Positions 1-11,430 of a DNA stretch of 64,000 bases are shown piece after piece (the stretch's first letter is position 1; every line of letters starts with the position of its first letter). The translations under genes and the position numbers were made by a program. This DNA is from Agrypnia vestita (taxonomy: Eukaryota > Arthropoda > Insecta > Trichoptera > Phryganeidae), in contig JADDOH010000293.1 in NCBI GenBank assembly GCA_016648135.1, positions 1 through 64,000 of the forward strand. The letters run 5' to 3'. The notes below the pieces were generated by a model. The model was given only the letters and a program-made list of their open reading frames with translations, was not told the DNA's origin and made no database searches.

Positions 1-1380
1 ACCGTATTATTATATTAATATAAATTTTTAACCAACATGTAAATATCACTGCTAACGCCAGAGAAGTATAAATTCTACCGCGCCTACATGAATACACGCT
101 CCTCCATTTTTTTTAAAAACTAAAACAATTTATTTGAATGGTTATCGGCAGCCCTTTAAAATATTCCAAGAAATAAACGTAAAATTTTTTTAATTATTTA
201 CTGTTCTTATAATATCACAATGGTACAACACATATTAGTATTTCAAATCATTTGGACCAAAGTCGTTTCTGCTAGTTCAATTTTTGGCAAAACAAGTTTT
301 GATAGCCTTTTTGTGAAAGAAGCATGAAATGAGTTAGTTTTAAAAATAAAAGTTGCATTTTTTAAACAAAGAATATGTTTAATCGGTATCTTTGCTCACA
401 TTAACTTGGGGTACAAACCTTGTTTCTGATTTACTGGAAGGAAGAAGAATTTACTGTAGCAGGTGAGTCAAGCTTCCTTTTTCCTTTATTATACAGTCCA
501 TTTAGAGTCATTCCTATTTACCCCGTCTATCTGCCATCAATTTGTCCTGTCAATTTACTCCCATCCCTCATGAGTCCGGATTTTCGCCGAATTCCGGTTT
601 TATATTTCAATTTAAAAAAAATCTGTTTGGAGAATTAAAAAATAGAAAGGGAACAAGAAGGTACATACCCTGATCCAATGATATTAATATTTAATAAAAC
701 GTAAATATAACGCATTTTATTAACGCTTGAAAAAGTAGCCTAGAGAGTGTTCTACTGGCAATATAAAATTCCCATTCTGTTAGATAAAAGTTTTCTCCTT
801 GAGAAAATTACAAATTTGTAAGTAAAAATAGTGCTTTAAATTGTGCTTTCTTCTGAAGCTATTCTATTTTTACTGTATTCATAAATTACTTTCAACCAAT
901 GTGAATACATTCACAAATTATGCGGCTTTCGAGATTGTACCATTTCTTTTTTCTAATGGAGATAGATTATTGACTGAGGGCCTCGAGAATTCGCTGTTTT
1001 CTACGGAAAAATATACCGTCTCAATCAATCAGTGATTATAGCCTGCGATTAGCTTAATGGGGTACACCGCATAGTGGCAGGGAATAGAAGCTGCGGCATT
1101 ATAATATTCCCAATTTTGGCACTAGTATTCAAGGATGTTACATCGTATATTCGAGTCAAATAAGGTCGTGTCCTAATTAACAAATTACGAAATACAGTGT
1201 CTGATATTGCACAACACTAATGCGTTTGAATTTTAATTTTATTGATTTTATGGAATCTTTGCACAGTCTTCTATTTTTACCGCGCTTATATTAGTTTCAC
1301 CTGTTTGTCTGTGTGGATGAAATCTTATTATCGATATATGTCGATCGATGTAATCAATACCTATTTTATAATCGGAATCT
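1..1380. other. AT-rich sequence, no gene seen
   Basis: I see no coding signature, RNA gene or repeat with recognisable ends here. The open frames are short and low in complexity. It is best treated as intergenic or intronic sequence. Confidence 0.5.
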
Positions 1381-1540
1381 CTTAATCATGACACTCACCT
1401 AGCGGTTGGTGATTCAAGCCCCATTCCAGGACACCAGCAAGTTAGTTCTATTTTCATAACACAAGCTTTCGGCTTAGTTTGAGAATAGTAAGAGTAGTGA
1501 TGCGACAAGTATCCTGGGTCCGCAAATCTATTTTAAATTA
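1381..1540 (+). repeat. SINE family A copy (5' truncated)
   Basis: A degenerate copy of the tRNA-derived SINE that is best preserved at 8411-8637. The B-box-like stretch (GGTGATTCAAGCC) is followed by the family body: 'ccagcaagttagttctatttt', a block around 'acacaagctttcggcttagt', then 'gagaatagtaagagtagtga'. The A-box half is lost or unrecognisable. Such SINEs are transcribed by RNA polymerase III and moved by a partner LINE's enzymes; this copy looks dead. Confidence 0.6.
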
Positions 1541-1734
1541 ATAATAATAATTTTACCCGTTTCCCATTTTTGCACATTTCATAATACACGATAACAACAA
1601 ATGAATCAATTATCAAATTCACTAATTCATCAATTAATCTATCATGATTGTTGCTTGTAACCCTTGATTACAAGTAACAATTGTAACCTTAATCTATACC
1701 TATAAAACTCAATGTCTGTCTGTCTGCTTTCTGT

Positions 1735-2050
1735 ATAAATCTATACCGTTAATCCGATTCGATACAAACTTTGCATACTTATGCTTCAGGACCCGACGGG
1801 TAACAAAAGCGACATTTTCCCCCTATTATTTTAACCCTTTCCCTCCTCTGATATATTTTCGATACAAATCTATACCGTTTGACCGATCGGACTCAAAATT
1901 TGGAAACTTATTCTTAAAGACTCGGCGGGTAATACATGCGACATTTCTCCCCTATTATTATAACCTTTCCTCTCCTACGATATATTTTCGATGCAAATCT
2001 ATATCGTTTGACCGATTGGACTCAAAATTTGGAAACTTATTCTTAAGGGG
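1735..2050 (+). repeat. Internal ~133-bp tandem repeats of the Helitron
   Basis: About two and a half diverged copies. Each runs from 'ctataccgtt' through 'gactcaaaatttggaaactt', 'cggcgggtaa' and 'ctattattat' to 'gatatattttcgat'. The same unit returns at about 2950-3165 near the 3' end. Subterminal or internal tandem repeats of this kind are common in short Helitrons. Confidence 0.6.
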
Positions 2051-2949
2051 GGGGGTAAGGTTTTTAACTTTTTTTTTTTGCATTTTATTTTTAATTTTTT
2101 AAATGAATGTATAACATCGCAAGAATATTGTGTCAAAATTTCAAGTCAATCGGAGCAAAATTGACGAAATTATAAACATTTGAGCGATACTCAGACTGAT
2201 TTTCTATACCTGCTCGGGCAGCTAAGAGACGCGCTCACCTGAGGAGTACCGGAAGTGCTATTGTATTGGAAGAGTTTTGCGTAGACAAGGACAAAAAGAT
2301 GCTGATGATGAAAGCTCTTTGCTGTGTGAACATGGCATCGACGATTATGTGTAAGTATAAAATAAGTTTTATTTTGAATTTTACAGTGTGCAAAACTTTA
2401 AAGCGTATTCCCCACATCTCACGTTTTCAAAGTCGGTGTCCATCATAACTTCAAAACTACTGCACCGATCCTTTTGAAATTTTGAACACTATTTTTGTAC
2501 ATAATTTACAAGGTAACACTGGAGACATTTTTTCAAATTTGTTATTAATTTTTATTTTTTAATAACAAATTAGTCGATATTTTTCGCAAAAAATCGCGTT
2601 TTTCCCTTCAAAGTGTTCAAAAAAAATTAAAAAATTGAAATTTCAAAAAACCCTCCCAGCGTTACCTGGGAAAACCTATTATCTAACGAATGAACTTTGA
2701 TTTTTTGATTTCAGATGATCTAGCACCAAGTTATGATGGACACCGAAATTCTCATTTTTTCCGAGACACGTCCGAATAATTGCTGCCATTGCCGTGTTTT
2801 TTAATATTTCGTCTTGAAAATTTTACACAATATTTTTCAAATGTCACACTTTAATGTACCATTGGTTTTAATAAAGAGGTTTTAACTGTGTCGTCACAAA
2901 AAATTCACAAAAAGATGCCTTTTTTTGTACGACTTAACCTTATCCCCTC

Positions 2950-3165
2950 CTTAAAGGACTCGGCGGGTAACATAGGTGACATTTCCCCCCTATTATTTTA
3001 CTCCTTTCCCTCCCCCAGATATATTTTCAATTCAAATCTGTACCGCTCGACCGATCGGACTCAAAATTTGTAAAATTATTCTTTAGGATCCGGCGGGTAA
3101 TAAAGGCGACATTTCCACCCTCTCTTTTACCTATTCTCCTCTCCTTGATATATTTTAGATGCAAA
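2950..3165 (+). repeat. Second block of Helitron internal repeats
   Basis: Roughly one and a half further copies of the unit at 1735-2050, marked by 'aaggactcggcgggtaac', 'gaccgatcggactcaaaatt' and 'gatatatttt'. They end directly against the terminal hairpin of the element. Confidence 0.6.
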
Positions 3166-3204
3166 TCCTTAACCCGTGCAACGCCGGGTACGAACAGCTA
3201 GTTT

Positions 3205-3569
3205 GTTTATAATATTGATTATCTCTTAACGTTTGTTCTCATCTGTGTTTTCAATTCACAACAAGATAAAGAAAATATATTTGAGAATTTTATAGAGTTT
3301 TCGTCACTGATTACGTCGAATTAAGATCATATAGATTAAATTTATTATCATTATTATATTATTATTATGATTATAACTTATGACATGAGATTGGACATAC
3401 GTAGAACTAATCTTGTAAAATTTAAATATGAAACATTTTTGCATAATTTATTTTTATTTTGAATCAGATAAAAGATTTAATACAAATAACTTAGCTATCG
3501 CATGACTCCTTATAACTCTGAGAGCTTGATATAATATTCTCTCTTCTCTATAAAATGCAATAAACAATG
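3205..3569. other. AT-rich sequence, no gene seen
   Basis: Short ATT-repeat runs near 3345-3365 and no other recognisable feature. Confidence 0.5.
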
Positions 3570-3660
3570 GTGAAATGACCTCCTTATTCTTCTTCTCCAG
3601 CCTTCGTTTCTCCACTGTTGGATGTAGGCCTCTTCCTTGCCCAAACAATAGGGAAAGATG
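3570..3660 (-). pseudogene. RTE/BovB-like LINE, extreme C-terminal fragment
   Basis: On the minus strand a short frame reads EEAYIQQWRNEGW. The E-A-(Y/F)-(I/V)-Q-Q signature closes the ORF of RTE/BovB-type retrotransposons. The same ending is seen in two longer fragments in this window (32695-33300 and 56368-56610). Only about 25 codons can be recognised, so this is a 5'-truncated, dead copy. The family is inferred from the motif, not from an alignment. Confidence 0.45.
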
Positions 3661-3930
3661 GAAAGGTTATGGGAGAGAGTATAAATGTTGAAATGATACC
3701 TACTTTTCTCTCTATGTGAGTTTGTTTAATGATCATGAATAATCTCTACAATGTAAATGCCGAATCCACCAATAATTGAAATGGTATATTCTTCGCAATA
3801 CTAAATGAAATCTCTTTCAACTCATCGTGCAGGGGAAAATAGTAAGACTCAGATAGTAGATAGAAAGTGGTTTCATGGTGGTAATCTTATTTTGCCAGGA
3901 TAAATCGGAATTAACATGGTTGCCAACCGT

Positions 3931-4076
3931 AATATTAAATATACTATTACAAAGTAAGCTAATCGCTTGTGCTACGAAAATTACTAATACGACTAACTTG
4001 CCGTTGTCCTGAAATGGCCAAACCACCGACCACTGGACCACTAGGCGAGAGTCATAACCACTACACCAGCAAGCTA
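3931..4076 (-). repeat. SINE family A copy
   Basis: The reverse complement shows the A-box region (gctggtgtagtggttatgac), a degenerate B-box region and the family body with 'acttgcttgt..' and 'gcttgtgct'-type blocks, then the 'aatagtaagaatatt'-like end. The arrangement matches 27391-27570, which has the same orientation. It is diverged and shows no obvious target duplication. Confidence 0.6.
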
Positions 4077-4329
4077 CTTTTTTGTATTACTAAGTACTCG
4101 TCAAGAAGAAACAATAAATATGAATGAATTTAAGTTGGGTATACATGTACATACTATACATATTCATCTTTATCGATGTGACGTTCACTAATTTTGACTT
4201 TATTTTATTTTATCCTAAATTCAAATGTTTGTCAGTCCATAATGTCCGTTACTCGCTGAAATTACAACTTCAGATAGTAAGAATGCGATACGCAATCAGG
4301 TTACACGCAAGTGTCGTTATTATTTTTTA

Positions 4330-4367
4330 TTATTATGTCCCGTGATTTTTCACGGGCTTACGGCTAG
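4330..4367 (+). mobile_element. Helitron 3' terminus
   Basis: A six-base-pair hairpin, CCCGTG (4339-4344) with CACGGG (4351-4356), is followed by CTTACGGCTAG ending at 4367 and then T. This is a standard Helitron 3' end. I could not place the 5' TC end upstream, so only the terminus is annotated. Confidence 0.5.
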
Positions 4368-4369
4368 TT

Positions 4370-5010
4370 TATTTATAAATCTATTTTTGTAATATATATC
4401 TGTATTACTTCTCTTTGTTAATGCTACTCTTTCTGATTTTTTATGTCGAAATTAATAATGATTAACAATATTTATTTAAAAAGAACTGTTTACAGTTTTC
4501 CATTAATTTAGAAAAAAACTAGCTCTTATCAAAATAAATCCAAAGTTCTGTAAAATATATGCACATTAATCAAAATTTCAGAAAGAAATATTTTACGTCA
4601 ATAAGTTTATTAGGCTGTTTTCGAAATACCTTTACAGGTTTCAAAAGAAATTAAATCTTTTACAGCCCCAGAAACGACCTCGTTAACTTTCGTGACTGGC
4701 GTAATAAAAAATATTCTAATATTCTGGGTATACCCTTTTCGTTATACCTTCGGCGGGTTCCGCCTCGCGCGACGCCTCCAGAAAGACGAATTTCCTCCTG
4801 CCGTCTGACAGATTATAATAAAAGTACAAATAGACAATCAAGAAAGCGAAACGCCGCTGCAAAAACAAGGCTAACAAAGGAAAAATGAGGAAGGGCATCC
4901 GATTGTGAGATATCCGTCGCCATACCGAAAATTTATACAGGTCCAATGGGTGTTTTATCGAATAAAGTAACAAAGCGGTCGAATACAGCGCTCAGTTCGC
5001 TGCGATTTCA
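4370..5010. other. No gene recognised; slightly GC-richer patch at 4730-4990
   Basis: An 85-codon open frame on the minus strand (4716-4973) lies in a patch of higher G+C, but its product resembles nothing I recognise and has no domain signature. It could be part of an old repeat or chance. I do not call it a gene. Confidence 0.4.
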
Positions 5011-5957
5011 GATTGATTTATTTTAAATGAGCTTGTTTACCTGTAAATTATTATATTTATGTTGAAAAATATACTTTTATAACTAGTTTGCGAGATTACG
5101 CATTATTTATAGAAAATAGGAGATACACTTGATATTCAGATACTTTCAGATTGCTTAATTTTAAATGAACTTGTCTACCGTTAAATTATTATATTTATGT
5201 TGAAAAATATACTTTTATAACTAGTTTGCGAGATTACGCATTATTTATAGAAAATAGGAGATACACTTGATATTCAGATACTTTCAGATTGCTTAATTTT
5301 AAATGAGCTTGTCTACCGTTAAATTATTATATTTATGTTGAAAAATATACTTTTATAACTAGTTTGCGAGATCACGCATTATTTATAGAAAATAGGAGAT
5401 ACACTTGATATTCAGATACTTTCAGATTGCTTAATTTTAAATGAGCTTGTTTACCGTTAAATTATTATATTTATGTTGAAAAATATACTTTTATAACTAG
5501 TTTGCGAGATTACGCATTATTTATAGAAAATAGGAGATACACTTGATATTCAGATACTTTCAGATTGCTTAATTTTAAATGAGCTTGTTTACCGTTAAAT
5601 TATTATATTTATGTTGAAAAATATACTTTTATAACTAGTTTGCGAGATCACGCATTATTTATAGAAAATAGGAGATACACTTGATATTCAGATACTTTCA
5701 GATTGCTTAATTTTAAATGAGCTTGTTTACCTGTAAATTATTATATTTATGTTGAAAAATATACTTTTATAACTAGTTTGCAAGATCACGCATTATTTAT
5801 AGAAAATAGGAGATACACTTGATATTCAGATACTTTCAGATTGCTTAATTTTAAATGAGCTTGTTTACCGTTAAATTATTATCTTTATGTTGAAAAATAT
5901 ACTCTTTATAACTAGTTTACGAGATTACGTATTATTTGTAGAAAATAGGAGATACAA
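5011..5957 (+). repeat. 138-bp satellite, 6.9 head-to-tail copies
   Basis: Unit starts (marked by 'gattgcttaattttaaatga') fall at 5011, 5149, 5287, 5425, 5563, 5701 and 5839, an exact 138-bp period. The last unit is cut at about 119 bp. Copies are nearly identical apart from a few alternating variants: 'cctgtaaatta' against 'ccgttaaatta', 'agattacgc' against 'agatcacgc', and 'gagcttgtct' against 'gagcttgttt'. The unit is about 70% A+T. The first and last copies are the most diverged, as expected if arrays homogenise from the inside. Confidence 0.95.
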
Positions 5958-5959
5958 TT

Positions 5960-6905
5960 TTACACAATTCTTTCCTATACGATTTTTTTATATCTATAAC
6001 GGATTAGGCAGTGTTTTCCATGAGAGCGCCTTAGCAGCAAATTTTTTCCTGACTTGACTCAATTATACGTAATGCTCAGCTCCTATATGTTGTAGGGCTA
6101 TTTTTAATACACTATTTTTTTTCTGGAGAAATATAGCATATGACACTAAAAATTGCAAATAAATCCGTCCATTGGATCTCCAGATTTGTGTGGTCATACA
6201 GATAGACAGGGACAGACGTTAACCAATTTCATCGAGGGAACATTAACACATTATTAAATTTTTGAAAGTTCTATAATATGTTCCAAATCTGAAATCTTTC
6301 GTGTATTTGAATGGACAATACCAAATAGAGATATTTTTAGTCTTTCTCGTGAACTAATATACCTACCTACAAAGATTTCGCAGCTGGTAAAATGATACCT
6401 ATAAATTTGTGGTATCATTATCAACAAAAATAAAAACACTTAAAAAGTGGTGTATTAACCAATATTCTTCCCTTATCTTTACTATGTATATTATGATATT
6501 TTTACGAATTATTTGACATACATAAGATATGAATATGCTTGAAAATTAATATTATCATTTTTTGATTCCTTTAATATGTTCTCAGAACATAAATACGTAA
6601 AAAAAATTGAGCTACATATTTATATAAATACGAAAACAATGTATTTACATTTCTATTTATTATGATGGACCTTAATACAGCTTGAGGCAATTTATGTCTG
6701 TTCAAACCTAAAATAGACATTGTCCATACACGCGCACGCGATCTGTCGTTTTACTGATAATACGATCCATTTCATTTTAATTTGCGCGTCATTATTACGC
6801 ATCGCCATTGCTAATGATGTCGCGTCGATTTATTGGATTGGTTATTCACGATTATACATCAACATCCTCACTGCTTTCACAATAAACCAAATATTACAAT
6901 CTTAC
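5960..6905. other. No gene; dispersed-repeat-like text near 6000-6230
   Basis: The stretch around 6150-6230 ('ccattggatctccagattt', 'tcatacagatagacaggga') reads like the interior of an old transposon, but I could not place its ends. The rest is AT-rich with no recognisable feature. Confidence 0.4.
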
Positions 6906-6907
6906 TA

Positions 6908-7255
6908 CAGTGGCTACCAAATTAGAAGAGCTTCAATTGGAATGTCTAAGACATCCACCGTACTCTCCGGACCTTGCCCCAACAGATTACCATTTTTTTC
7001 GAAATTTGGATAACTTCTTGCAAAAGGAAAAAATTCAACTCCGATGGGGCAGTCCAAACCTCCTTCAAAGATTTTATTGATTCCCGTCCGAATGGTTTTT
7101 TTAGTAAAGGGATCGATGAACTACCTATGAGATGGCAAAAGTGCATAGATAGCAATGGTACATACTTTGATTAAATAAATATATTATAATTAAAAAAAAT
7201 CGGCTTAAAAATGTTCCTCCCATACTAAACGCCAATTTCATATGTAAGGACCTAA
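6908..7255 (+). pseudogene. Mariner transposon, 5'-truncated copy (transposase C-terminus and 3' TIR)
   Basis: This is the last 350 bp or so of the same mariner found complete at 47322-48605. The frame reads ATKLEELQLECLRHPPYSPD, then LAPTDYHFF with the third catalytic aspartate of the DD34D triad. After a frameshift near 7030 it continues to MRWQKCIDSNGTYFD and a stop at 7172-7174. The right terminal inverted repeat (7227-7255) ends GGACCTAA and is followed by TA. The first about 75% of the transposase and the left repeat are missing, so it cannot move by itself. Its retained part lacks the frame-disrupting deletion seen in the longer copy. Confidence 0.9.
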
Positions 7256-7257
7256 TA

Positions 7258-8405
7258 TTATATTTGACTTATTAACAGTAATAAGTAACACATCACTTCA
7301 AAATAAATGATATTTTTATCGTACAAAATTGAGCTATTCGATGGACCTAATAATCCGGGAAGCCAATTTGCTACGTTTTCCCCACTGATTTGCGTTTGCT
7401 TCTCAATGGTGAGGGCGCTACCCTTGGCATTATTTATTACGTAAAGAAGTGTTATTACGAGCGATGACGCGCGGAAACAGCGCGTGGGCGACTCAAGATG
7501 CGGAGACAATGGAGATGAAAATATGATCTCGCTTTTGACTACCGTGAGACTAATGGATGTGTGGAACATTGGCGCTGTTCCGTGACTGATAAGTGAATCT
7601 TGTTACCTTTTAATTATCTCTAGTGTAGGTTCCTTAAGTATATACATTTATTAAATATAAAGATATTTTTTGTTATCATTTTAGAACATGGTCTTAGAAC
7701 ATATTGAAGAAATACAAAAACAATAATGAACCTGGAATTTTCTCTTGCCAGGAGAATCGAAATACCAATTATTCATCATTCACATTCAAGTCCAATTTTC
7801 TACCGTACATGTTAATCCATCTATTTTTATTTACTTTGTAACACAAAGAAGAGAGATTTTAAAATGAAATTGAAATATTTAAAACATATAAGATGAAAAA
7901 ATTAGAAAGATATGCAGAAAAAAATGATTAAATATTATTTAGACAGTAAGATTTTTTCAGATGACAAATTAATAATATCAATAACAAAGATTTGACGGTA
8001 AACAATATGTGTAGTTTTCTATGATAGATGACAGCTTATAATAAGTTTGATAATTAGTTTTTTGAGCCGACAATAATAATGCTGTCTCTTTCCATCAAAC
8101 GGTTTCATTCTTGCAATAAATACGTAAAATTTGACACATGTCGGATGTTTATACGATATTGGGTTTGGTAGACGTCTCATTCTCGTTGCGGTAGAACGCG
8201 ATCTAAACACGAAATATCTCGAGTTCAAGGTCGCAGAGTCAAATGTGCGGGCTTAAACTGAAATAATTTTTTTATAAGCTTTTGGTTATAAGACTATCTT
8301 CGTGAGTAAAAATATTCATCCTCGATTACGAGCCGATAAGACGTGTTAGTGCTTCTAATCGTTTTGTTTGGGTCGAACAGGATTGAAAAGTGCCAGGGTG
8401 GTAGC
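7258..8405. other. No gene recognised
   Basis: The patch 7330-7570 has higher G+C and a 103-codon minus-strand open frame with no recognisable domain. The rest is AT-rich. Confidence 0.4.
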
Positions 8406-8410
8406 CGATG

Positions 8411-8637
8411 AGTAGCTTGTTGGTCTTGTGGTTAGGACACTCGCCTCCTGATCCAAAAGTCGCGGGTTCGAATCTCAGCCCAGAATAGCAAGTGACGGGG
8501 GGGTGAGGGGTAGTCCCTATTTTTTCCATAGCCACAAGCGTTAGCGGTTAGTTTTCGAAAATAGTAAGAATTACATTTGTGACACGTATTCCGTGTTCGC
8601 ATCTCTATTTAATTAAAAAAAAAAAAAAAAAAAAAAA
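8411..8637 (+). repeat. SINE family A, best-preserved copy
   Basis: A tRNA-derived SINE. The A box lies at about 8421-8431 (TGGTCTTGTGG, then TTAGGAC) and the B box at 8465-8474 (GGTTCGAATC), about 34 bp apart as in tRNA genes. The body contains a short G-run, 'ccacaagcgttagcggttag' and 'aatagtaagaattac'. The tail reads 'gtattccgtgttcgcatctc' and ends in a poly(A) run of more than 20 (8613-8637). The intact promoter boxes and long A tail suggest this is one of the youngest copies here. Confidence 0.85.
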
Positions 8638-8871
8638 TGTTTTTCGATTCTTTCTTGATTAAATTTACCTCGCAAAGGAAATAAAGTAGCACGGAAAAAG
8701 AGTAGGACGTAAATAAATAATTTAGATATTGACCCAGGTGACGATGGTGGATCCGGCTGTGATGAATGTCAAGAGTATGAGGTCAACCGTTTAAGTAACG
8801 TCAACGGAAAAACAGGCAGCTTAAGCAAAATTTTAATAAACTACCCAAGAACTTAATTTTCTATTAAATCT

Positions 8872-9010
8872 TTCAATATTCTTACTATTGATTAGATTAA
8901 CCCTTGTTCCATGAAAATATAACTAACTTGCTGGTCTCTTGAAACGGTACTCAAATCACCGACTACTGGGTCACTCGATGAGATTTAGCACTAGACCAAC
9001 AAGCTTCTGC
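8872..9010 (-). repeat. SINE family A copy
   Basis: The reverse complement starts with the family head (agcttgttggtctagtgcta) and runs into a degenerate B-box region and the 'ccagcaagttag' block. The 3' tail is lost. It is diverged from the copy at 8411. Confidence 0.6.
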
Positions 9011-10040
9011 TATTACTTTTTGGCAAAGCGTGCTTGAAACTACGCCAAGACTGTCGAGCGCCTGACTGTTGCATTCTACACCGAGTAATGCCAGCCGATT
9101 CAGGAGATAGAGTATTGCAATAAATAAAGCTGTTTATGACTTTTCTATACGGTGAATCTTGGCTAAAATCTATATCGTTTCGCGAGGTGGTGGAAATGAC
9201 TTTTGGTGAGACTTTTGTGGCATAATAATTGACTTTTGCTTTTGTTCGACATGCTTGTTTGTTGTTTAAGGGAGCAAAAGCGTGTTCACACCAATCATGC
9301 ATGTATTAAGTGAGTCATGTATTCATAGTAACAGTAGTTTGCTATATAAGGATACTGTGATTTAATATTATGTAAAGGAATTTCTTGAATTGATTAAGGT
9401 ACCAATGTCTTATATTCAAGAACACATTCTTGTTGTGAAGTTGCAATTTTTTCAGAACAAAGTTCTGTGAAATTTAAAACCAAATTTTTGAATTTTGATT
9501 TTTCTGTATGTCTTTCTAATTGATTAATTAATTTGTTTTTTTACCGATGTCTAATTTATTTGATAAATGTATTCTGGTGTCACAATCGAGTGTTGGAAAT
9601 TTTACGTTTTCTTTTTGCAAAACCAAAGAAAAGTCATGAATTGATGTTATATTATATTTAGAATTTGAGTACTGGTACACTCCAAATAAGCTTCAAATAT
9701 TTTTTGATGTAAAATCTTTTGTCTTAAATCATTTCTTAGTATAAAATAAAAAACATATTTTACAACTTTGTAAAAGCATAAAGTTCCCAAAAAATTATTA
9801 AAAAATGTTTTACGACTTCTTAAAAACATAGACATTCTTAAAAAAATAATTCAAGTTTAAAAAAGTAGCCTTAGAAAAAGGAGCCTTAATTTAAAAAAGT
9901 AGCCTTAGCCTTAGAGAATGTGTGTAAAACTTTGAAAGTAAAGAAGGGACTAAGGAAATTCGGATATAAACTGACGTAACATCAGAATCTCAACAGAAGT
10001 CAAATATATCGAAAAGCTTGGACACCTTTATTGATAGTTG
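9011..10040. other. No gene recognised
   Basis: A 103-codon minus-strand open frame at 8991-9302 overlaps the SINE edge and has no recognisable domain. The remainder is AT-rich, with a small local duplication of 'aaaaaagtagccttag' near 9860-9910. Confidence 0.4.
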
Positions 10041-10184
10041 GATATCAATATTCCTACCGTGTTCGATACCGTTCAAGGCAGACATGTTGAAAATGGATTT
10101 CCATTTGGTTTCCGGCCTACACCGGAAGGAGGTACCGACAGGATTTTATCTTCAATGAAATCGCCGAAATTGACATATGAATAA
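10041..10184 (+). CDS. Possible coding fragment (48 codons), unknown
   Basis: An open stretch translates as DINIPTVFDTVQGRHVENGF, then PFGFRPTPEGGTDRILSSMK, ending in a stop. The composition is balanced, with several G, P, R and T residues, unlike the lysine- and phenylalanine-rich chance frames around it. It has no start codon of its own and is closed upstream by two stops, so it would have to be a terminal exon or a fossil. I do not recognise the protein. Confidence 0.15.
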   Translation, partial: DINIPTVFDTVQGRHVENGFPFGFRPTPEGGTDRILSSMKSPKLTYE

Positions 10185-10189
10185 ATATA

Positions 10190-11110
10190 ACCGGCTACAT
10201 TACATAGCCCCTAGTCGTCAAACATGCAATCCTCGTATTAAACATAGCGGATTATTTTTTGAACTATTTTTATTTGATCAATTTATATTAGTTTTTGGGT
10301 AATCCTTGATTATGTTCGTAGCCAGAGAGATAAACATTTATGTCTTTTATATGAAATTGATATTACTATGTAAAAGTATATGTTCCAAGGGAGTATTGAT
10401 TACTCCTAGAAACCTCAAGCTGAAGGGTGGAGGGTGAAAACCTTGACTCGAGTTGGGCGCAAAAAAAGTGTTTGCCTGAAAATTTTTCAGTAAAATACAA
10501 GGTGTTTTTTATTTGGCAGACCGATATTATTCCTGAGTTATGTTTTAAATCAAATAATTCAAATTATTTCTTACACGAGTATAACATTCATTTAACTCGT
10601 ATACCTGTTCACTTATTATGGAACATATGCGTGGAGTGCTGTAACGAAGTGTAAGGATAAATAAAACATTTTATGAAAATGGATCGTCCCCTACAAACTT
10701 TCATCATCATCTTCTTTCCATTATCCTAGTAGGATCAGGGACTCTGGTTTTTTAGATTTATGGCAAGTAAATCGTTAAACAACCAAGAACTGTGAATTTT
10801 GAATGCTCAAAACGAAAAAGTCTGATTGATTGAGTGATTTTATTGATTTCGTATACCTCTAAAGTAAGGTAAACATCTGTAATAAAATTTTTAAAACGGC
10901 TTACAATACAAATCCGACCAAGCTCATACTGCGTATATGCTACTAAACATTTTTGCCGTAAAAAAAGTATAGGTGACAGACCAGGAACCTTAGTTAGCCA
11001 CAAGATTTAGTATTTAGTATTTAAGATTTAGTATTTAAGATTTAGCCACAACAGTAGTGCACAAGATGTCGCCGAAATAAGCGATATTTTGCGATGTTAT
11101 AAAACCTTAT
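10190..11110. other. No gene recognised
   Basis: AT-rich. A short local duplication of 'agatttagtatttaagattt' lies around 11005-11045. No coding or RNA signature is seen. Confidence 0.4.
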
Positions 11111-11430
11111 TTTACCCGATATTCATCAACATGTTCGATACCGTATCGCACACAGCTCGCGAAATTACGCAAATTCTGCAGAATACATTCCCCGGCCGCA
11201 TAATGTCATTATTTGGTAATATAATTCGGCCGCCTCGTTCTTCTGCGTAAACGCCTCTGATTTTTTTTTGTTTGGGGGCTGTTAAAAAGTAAAAATATGT
11301 GTACCGGACGTCAACGCCTGGCGACTCAGGCAAGCAAGTGAACGAAATGCGCGCGTGGGCTCCGGCAACGGCGGCTCGCTCGGTGCAAATTCATTCCGTT
11401 GCCCGTTCCGAGTCCGTGAACCACTCTTTC
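11111..11430. other. CpG-rich island-like patch, no gene assigned
   Basis: This patch is clearly richer in G+C and CpG than its surroundings ('cgcgcgtgggctccggcaac', 'cattccccggccgcataatg'). It has no open frame I can recognise. It might be a regulatory or promoter region of a gene outside the window, or old transposon sequence. The sequence alone does not decide. Confidence 0.25.

Larger units (their letters stand above)
1693..3201 (+). mobile_element. Non-autonomous Helitron, about 1.5 kb
   Basis: The 5' end reads TCTATACCTATAAAACTCAA followed by short TGTC repeats and is preceded by A. The 3' end has the ACCCG/CGGGT hairpin (3172-3189), then ACGAACAGCTAG, and is followed by T. A-TC...hairpin-CTAG-T is the signature of a rolling-circle Helitron inserted between A and T. 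There is no Rep/helicase ORF, so it is non-autonomous. Inside are several copies of an approximately 133-bp internal repeat with the phrases 'ccgatcggactcaaaatttg' and 'cggcgggtaa' (about 1735-2050 and 2950-3165), separated by an AT-rich insert with its own small palindrome near 2540-2570. The exact 5' boundary is less certain than the 3' one. Confidence 0.6.

Noticed and set aside
5011..5957. Possible CRISPR array or multi-copy RNA gene
   Set aside because: Contiguous 138-bp head-to-tail units without spacers or pol III boxes; a plain satellite.
8411..8500. tRNA gene (A and B boxes)
   Set aside because: There is no clean acceptor or anticodon stem by eye, and the sequence continues into a SINE body with a poly(A) tail found in many copies.
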